Source: Isoetes taiwanensis (taxonomy: Eukaryota; Streptophyta; Lycopodiopsida; Isoetales; Isoetaceae). Taken from it: DNA of 64,000 nt. A model generated the notes under the pieces. The model was not told the DNA's origin. It did not search any database and was given only the letters and a program-made list of their open reading frames with translations. Location: positions 10,160,740-10,224,739 of the forward strand of contig JAJEKV010000008.1 of the NCBI GenBank assembly GCA_021234155.1, written 5' to 3'. Every line of letters starts with the position of its first letter. Within the stretch, counting starts at the first letter, position 1. Of this stretch, positions 58,936 to 64,000 are shown one piece after another. A program made the translations under genes and the position numbers.

Positions 58936-59350
58936 AAGAAACACTTGAGGAATACCAAGACAAGATCACCGATCTGATAAGAATGGATGAACAGGGACCT
59001 CCTGAACAGGATTATGGGGAACGGTACAACGAGTATCCTGAACGGGAAGTTGACGTGGACATAGCGGAGCTTAGGGTGCCGGAACAACCTTACGATCCTG
59101 ACAAGGGCATGGAAGTAGTTACTCTTCTTCGAGAACGTGCTTACGATGATCTGAGATGGACTCTTTCCCGTACTTGGGATTATTGGAATATGACCCCACA
59201 TCAAGCTTTTGATGATGCTAATGATCATCTCTGGCAAATCTTTCACGCCTTTGCGAGGCTCTTCAACCTTCCGATTATTAGCTCCCCACTTGGGATTATC
59301 AACCCGTTATTATCGGGCTTGGGGCACGCTACAAGCTCGTCGAGAGCTGT
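58936..59350 (+). CDS. Unrecognised exon-like ORF of the giant gypsy element, part 3
   Basis: Follows a good acceptor (CGTCTTGCAG). The frame reads EETLEEYQDKITDLIRMDEQ, an acidic DVDIAELRVPEQPYDPDKG, and then RTWDYWNMTPHQAFDDANDH. A donor-like GTGAGAG lies near 59353, and an acceptor-like TTTAATATAG at 59663 leads into the frame that precedes gag. A spliced pre-gag gene is possible. Function unknown. Confidence 0.35.
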
Positions 59351-59663
59351 GCGTGAGAGTGTGCGCTATCTTAGTCATGTATCCCACGCAAAACCCTTAA
59401 GCCACAATTTCCAGTTTTGTGTGTTCCTATGCTTCACCATGGCTAGGAAATGGCTTGTATCAGGCCTCTTTATGTATTATATACCTAAAAGTTTGTAACT
59501 GTGTTCCATATAAACTTCTTTGATGTAACCGTTATCTCGCTTGTAAATTGAATCTTCCGTCCTTTTCCGTGTTCACTTTGTGTTTCTTGATACTACTCGG
59601 AATGACTTTGTTATAACACTTAGCGTTATCGTACTCTTTCTTATATCATCGTATGTTTAATAT

Positions 59664-60540
59664 AGGCGTTACGCAATGCCGCTGGCGAGACACCCTCAAA
59701 CGCCGATTCGGTTAACACCGAACAAGAATTGATCTTCGATGAAAAGACGGTTAGGCTGAATTACGGGCCCACGTCTTGCATGCTAACCCACCACGGCATG
59801 TACAACGGGGCCTTGCCGGAGTTACCTCCGTTACCACCTAGTCCACCTACACGGTAGCCGTCCCCACCACGAACTAGTCACTGTACGCGTAAAGAGGTCC
59901 CCTCTAAACGCCCGGAGCTCCTCTAGAGGCGATTGCCACCTCTTCAAAAGTCGCCCCAGTGTCAGGTCATCATCAGCATCATCCCGGTGGCCATGCAAAG
60001 CTGGGGATAAGGAATACCGCAAGGCAGTTGATCTGACCATAACTAGTATATGGAAGAATAGGAAATTGGCCGTTTTTGATGGGAAATCTAGAGGCGGCTT
60101 TGAATGCCGAATCAGGCTGACCCGAAATGAAGGAGTTCGCGGGTCCTATGGCATGACAGAGAAGGATACGAGAAAGGTTGCCACCACAAACCTTACCGGA
60201 GCTGCCCGTATTTGGTGGAAGGGCTATGCGAGCCAAACATATCGGACAGGAGTAGATGCAACTTGGAAAGTTTGCCAAGGCCTTCAAATCGCATTATGTG
60301 CCTCGTGCACATAAATGCCAGCAGATCCAGACTTTCTACGGTTGGGCGAGAAGAGTATGTCTGTATGAGGCCTACGGATGAGTTCATGCGCTGAGACCGT
60401 ATGTACCTGGTATGAATGAGAAAAGGGCGGTGGAGGGCTATATTGAGGGTTTGGCACCATCGATCAAAGCGGATGGTTAAGGCCATCGACCCAAATCGAT
60501 CGATTCTGGCGAGGCTAAAGCATTGAGCCTCGAGGAGGAC
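59664..60540 (+). pseudogene. gag of the giant Ty3/gypsy element
   Basis: The first part (59664-59860) encodes EQELIFDEKTVRLNYGPTSC and a proline-rich stretch interrupted by a TAG. From 60066 the frame gives MAVFDGKSRGGFECRIRLTR and KVATTNLTGAARIWWKGYAS, the capsid pattern of gypsy gag proteins. Frameshifts follow near 60130 and 60260. A degenerate zinc knuckle (CYRCM...AGHFMR, with an indel) lies at about 60775-60815. Gag would form the virus-like particle around the RNA. Not functional as it stands. Confidence 0.8.
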
Positions 60541-60953
60541 ATACCAAGAAATCAGTATCCACGTCCTGCTCCTTACTCGCAGCCACGGCCGTCCACACCG
60601 TACAAACCCCGCTCTCCAAGTCCGGGGCCCTCGCTTGCGTGAGAACTCTTACGGTCGCCCGGGAGAAGAAAGTCGCTTTAACACGCCGGATAAGCGGAAC
60701 AATGCGGGTAAGGAAGTTGAAACCTCTTTGATCCATTCCTAAAGAGGCCAGAGAACAATTTGCGGGATAAGGCATGTTACAGGTGTATGAGGCGGGACAC
60801 TTCATGCGAATTGCCCATATGTTACCGGGACGCCCTTGGTGGCCATGGCGACCTTTGGGGCGATATTGAGTCAACATTACTGGCGGCGAGGGCGCTCCGA
60901 AAGTACATTCACAGTGCGTCTCATATCCTTGCGGCTATAGAAACCGGCAATCT

Positions 60954-61450
60954 TTGAAAGTCAACCTCTTTGTCATTTCCACCATAGGCCAAATAGGCGG
61001 TAAGCCTTTTGTAATTCTTATGGATACGGGGAGTACACATAATTTTGCTTCTCCTAGAATGGCCCAGGTCCTCCAACCTGGAAACCCTAAGGTCACGACC
61101 AAGAGACCTGTCACTTTAGCCGATGGTAAGGTTAGACATACTCATGGTGCGTCGCATCAACCTTAAGATGCGGTTACCCCAGCGCACCGGTTGCTATGGG
61201 TGCGAATTAATGGATATTGGCAAATCGACCTCATTGTTGGAATGGAATTCTTGGCATCTGCAAAAGCCAACATAGGCTGCGAGAGAGAAGTTACCTTCAA
61301 CGCGGATAATGGAGCCGATGTAACTATAAAAGGTGAACCATTCAACCCTATCATGCGATCTATGTCCATTCGACGGTTAGATAAAGCTATACGCCAAGCA
61401 AAAGCTCCTCGCCTTATTAGACTTGCTTCCATTGAGTCAGGAGGCTAAGC
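60954..61450 (+). pseudogene. gypsy protease region
   Basis: The frame at 60954 encodes GKPFVILMDTGSTHNFASPR; the catalytic DTG codons are at 61023-61031. The following frame (61191-61448) has LIVGMEFLASAKANIGC, the second conserved protease region. A stop near 61166 and a frame change separate the two. The enzyme would cleave the gag-pol polyprotein. Confidence 0.85.
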
Positions 61451-61619
61451 AAAACCAAGTAATAAACACCTTACCACGGGGGATTGCCAGTATTCTCCAT
61501 GAATTTAGCGATCTTTTCCCGGCGAGATCGAAGCTCCCCTCCTTTTAGAGGGGTAGAATGTGAGATAGCTTTAGAGCCGGGCACTAAGCCTACCCGACAA
61601 AGGCCCCGCACCGTATGAG

Positions 61620-62826
61620 TCCCCAGAGTTGGCGAGCTTAAGAAGCAACTTCAAGAGCTGCTAAACCTAGGTTTTATTTGACCTAGCGTTTTGCCCTTTG
61701 CGCCCTATTCTTTTGTAAAGAAAAGGACGGCTCCTTGAGAATGTGTATTGATTATCGGCAACTCAACAAGCATACCATCAAAAATCGCTATGCTTTGCTG
61801 AGAGCAGATGATCTAATGGACCAGTTGCAAGGGGCCAAATATTTTTCAAAGATTGACCTTCGCTCGGGATATCATCAGATAAGGATTAAAGAGGAGGACA
61901 TCCATAAATCTGCTTTTCGCACTAGATATGGGCATTATGAGTTTACCGTTATGCCTTTCGGATTAACTAATGCCCCCCATAGCGTTTATGCGGTTAATGA
62001 GCGATGTTTTCCGACAATACTTGGATGATTTTGTTGTCATTTTCTTTGACAACATTCTCATCTGATAAGACTCTAGAAGAGCATGAGAAACATCTTAAAT
62101 TGGCCCTACAAAAGTTAAGACGTCATCAGCTATTTGCCAAGTTCTCTAAGTGCAAGTTTGCCACTCCAAAGGTTGACTATTTGGGCCATATCATTTCTGC
62201 AGAGGGAATTGCTACAGATCCAGCAAAAATAGAGGCCGTAAGGGAATGGCCTATTCCAGAAAATGTCTCCGAGGTCCGAAGTTTCTTGGGATTAGCGGGA
62301 TACTATCGAAAGTTTGTAAAGGATTTTGCAAGGATTGCAGCACCTCTTACAAACCTTACAAAGCATGAGAAGGTGAAGGATTGGATGGAGCACTGGAAGA
62401 CTAAGGTTCAGGGAAATTTCCAGCAGCTTAAAGATGCCTTAACCTCAGCACCCGTTCTCACGTTGCCCGATCCTGATAAGGATAAACTAGTGGCCACAGA
62501 TGCAAGTAAAATCGCCACTGGTGGGGTTCTAATGCAGGAGGGGAGGGTTATTGCTTATGATTCAAAGAAGATGAACGAGACGGAACAGCGATACCCTACC
62601 CATGATCAAGAGTTGTTAGCTGTTGTTCGCGCCTTGCGAATATGGAGACACTACCTCCTTGGTAGAAGATTCCAGTTGGACACGGATCACCAAAGTCTCC
62701 GTTATTTATCCACCCAACCGAACCTCAACCTCCGTCAGAGGAGATGGATGGAATTTCTTGAAGAATATGATTTTGAGATCATGTATAAGCCTGGAAAGCA
62801 CAATGTGGTTGCGGATGCATTGTCAC
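61620..62826 (+). pseudogene. gypsy reverse transcriptase and RNase H
   Basis: The frame 61735-62028 encodes [32 protein letters not shown] and [13 protein letters not shown] frameshift precedes the active site YLDDFVVIF (codons at 62018-62029). The 62004-62858 frame continues with the thumb ([30 protein letters not shown]) and RNase H ([35 protein letters not shown]). The end of RNase H (VVADALS) is cut by the hAT MITE at 62827. Small frameshifts make it inactive, but the motifs are well preserved, so the copy is fairly young. Confidence 0.93.
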
Positions 62827-63316
62827 CATGGAAAAAATTAGTGGCTAAACTTAGCTAAATGGCGAAATTTTGGCCTTGTTTGGAAAAACATTGGCTAAAC
62901 TATGGCCCTTTTTGGGCTAAAAAAAATAAAATATTAGCCAAGTCTATTTCACGCCCCACCTCCATTTCGTCCGACTTTAGCTAATCGCAAGAAAGTGTAA
63001 CTGCCAAAATTTGGAAAGTGTAGCCAAAGCTTAGAAGCTTTTATGTCAAATTTTAGTGTAATTTAGCCAAATTGTCCTATAGCCTTTATATTTATTATGG
63101 TCAGTTAATATTTAGGTCTTGAATTAGTGCAAAATAGTCAAAAGATAAAAGATTTTTGTTTTTTTTAACAAAAGTTTAGCCAAACGTAAGAAAGTACAGG
63201 TGGCAAAATTTAGAAAGTTTAGCTAAACATTAGAAGCTTTCACCTCAATTTTTGGCATACTTTAGCCAAGTCTATTTTACCACTTTGAATATAAAAGTTC
63301 CTTAATTTTTTCCCTG
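62827..63316. mobile_element. hAT-type MITE, 490 bp, with 8-bp target duplication
   Basis: The left end CATGGAAAAAATTAGTGG and the reverse complement of the right end, CAGGGAAAAAATTAAGG, form the inverted repeat. The 8-bp duplication ATTGTCAC is exact at 62819-62826 and 63317-63324. The interior is non-coding with many TTTAGCCAAA-like blocks. An 8-bp duplication and CA.GG ends fit the hAT superfamily. It interrupts the gypsy polyprotein between RNase H and integrase. Confidence 0.92.
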
Positions 63317-63317
63317 A

Positions 63318-64000
63318 TTGTCACGCCATCCCTCGGTAACCCGAACCCATTGTAACGCAATTTCTACACTCACCAGTGAGTTTGGGAAACAGATAGAACA
63401 GACTTTGGCCACGGATCCCGAGTTTTGTGAAATCTGGGCTAGTTTGAGTAAGGAGGCACGCACTGATAAAGAACGCGAAGCTTTCCGTTCATATAAGAAA
63501 GAGGGCAATTTGTTGTATCACAAGGATAAGTTATGTGTACCTCGACTTCGGTGCGTAAGTTAATCCTCCATGACACGCACAACTTGACCCTATAATTTGG
63601 ACATGCGGGTTTTATGAAGACCTATTTTAAAATCCGCTCTAGTTACTTTTGGCCTTCCATGAAGAAGGATATTGCTAGATACATTAAGCGTTGTCAAGTG
63701 TGTCGACAAACCAAAGGCGGAGCAACTAAGAGTTCGGGAGAGCTGCAGCCTTTGGATGTGCCCCACGCAAAATGGGAAGTAATAACCATGGATTTCATTG
63801 TGGGCCTTCCACGAACTCTCCGTGGCTATGATGCATTAATGGTGGTCGTCGACAAATTGTCAAAAATGGCTCACTTCTTGCCATGTCATTACCCGCAAAC
63901 GAACGCTTCGACACCGCCTTGCTTTTCGCAAAGGAGATCTTCGGTTTTACCGCGGAATGCCACGGGTTATTGTATCCGGCGGGGATCCCAAATTTGTAAG
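63318..64000 (+). pseudogene. gypsy integrase, cut by the window edge
   Basis: The frame resumes after the MITE with SRHPSVTRTHCNAISTLTSE. A frame change near 63563 precedes the zinc-binding half (GHAGFMKTYFK...RCQVCRQTKGG) and the catalytic core (VITMDFIVGLPRT, MVVVDKLSKMAHFLP). Where SDRDPKF is expected, the text reads SGGDPKF, so the second catalytic aspartate looks lost or frameshifted. The rest, and the 3' LTR, lie outside the window. Integrase would insert the cDNA into the genome. Confidence 0.88.

Overview
This window looks like a repeat-dense piece of a land-plant nuclear genome. The evidence is a spliced leucine-rich-repeat receptor kinase of the PXY/TDR type, a plant-type Helitron, Ty3/gypsy and other LTR retrotransposons primed by initiator Met-tRNA, several LINEs, MITEs and a PPR gene scrap. 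The mix of LINEs with 5-bp microsatellite tails and very large LTR elements makes a fern or another non-seed vascular plant my best guess, but nothing here proves it. The only clearly intact host gene is the receptor kinase at 21205-24286. Almost everything else is mobile DNA or its debris.

Layout. Positions 1-5540 hold a second, badly broken copy of the receptor kinase and its 3' flank; it matches 21219-27190 in the same order but is riddled with short indels. About 5.5-9.1 kb is non-coding. About 9.1-12.7 kb has a SINE-like tRNA-derived stretch, two sense LINE 3' halves and a 168-bp tandem repeat. Positions 12773-19060 are an LTR retrotransposon relic with 145-bp LTRs; an antisense LINE lies in it, and its 3' LTR is split by a 2134-bp non-coding LTR element with a clean GACAC target duplication. 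Then come the kinase gene (21.2-24.3 kb) and MITEs (25.0-26.8 kb), antisense LINE copies (27.5-31.7 kb), duplicated gag-like debris (30.9-32.2 kb), and two pieces of an unnamed transposase-like gene (32.5-34.1 and 35.9-36.6 kb).

Positions 38049-45359 are a Helitron on the minus strand with recognisable ends (TC at the 5' end, CTAG at the 3' end, inserted between A and T), a Rep/helicase gene broken by frameshifts, and an extra unrecognised gene near its 3' end. A related exon lies just outside it at 45405-45866.

From 46715 to beyond the end of the window there is a very large Ty3/gypsy element: a 1612-bp 5' LTR, a primer binding site, a long leader region, then gag, protease, reverse transcriptase, RNase H and integrase (about 59.7-64.0 kb). 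The leader carries a broken gene whose last part is an unmistakable histone H3 fold (49915-50274) behind a coiled coil. The leader is also interrupted by a 6.75-kb segment with terminal inverted repeats (50351-57101) that contains two families of near-perfect palindromes, including 11 copies of GGTATAAATTTATACC. A 490-bp hAT MITE splits the RNase H/integrase junction.

Most promising for novelty are the histone-H3 domain in the retroelement leader, the palindrome-rich inverted-repeat segment, the unnamed transposase-like gene with a conserved SDxxxxQFK motif, and the Helitron cargo gene with its outside paralogue. No tRNA, rRNA or CRISPR locus was found.
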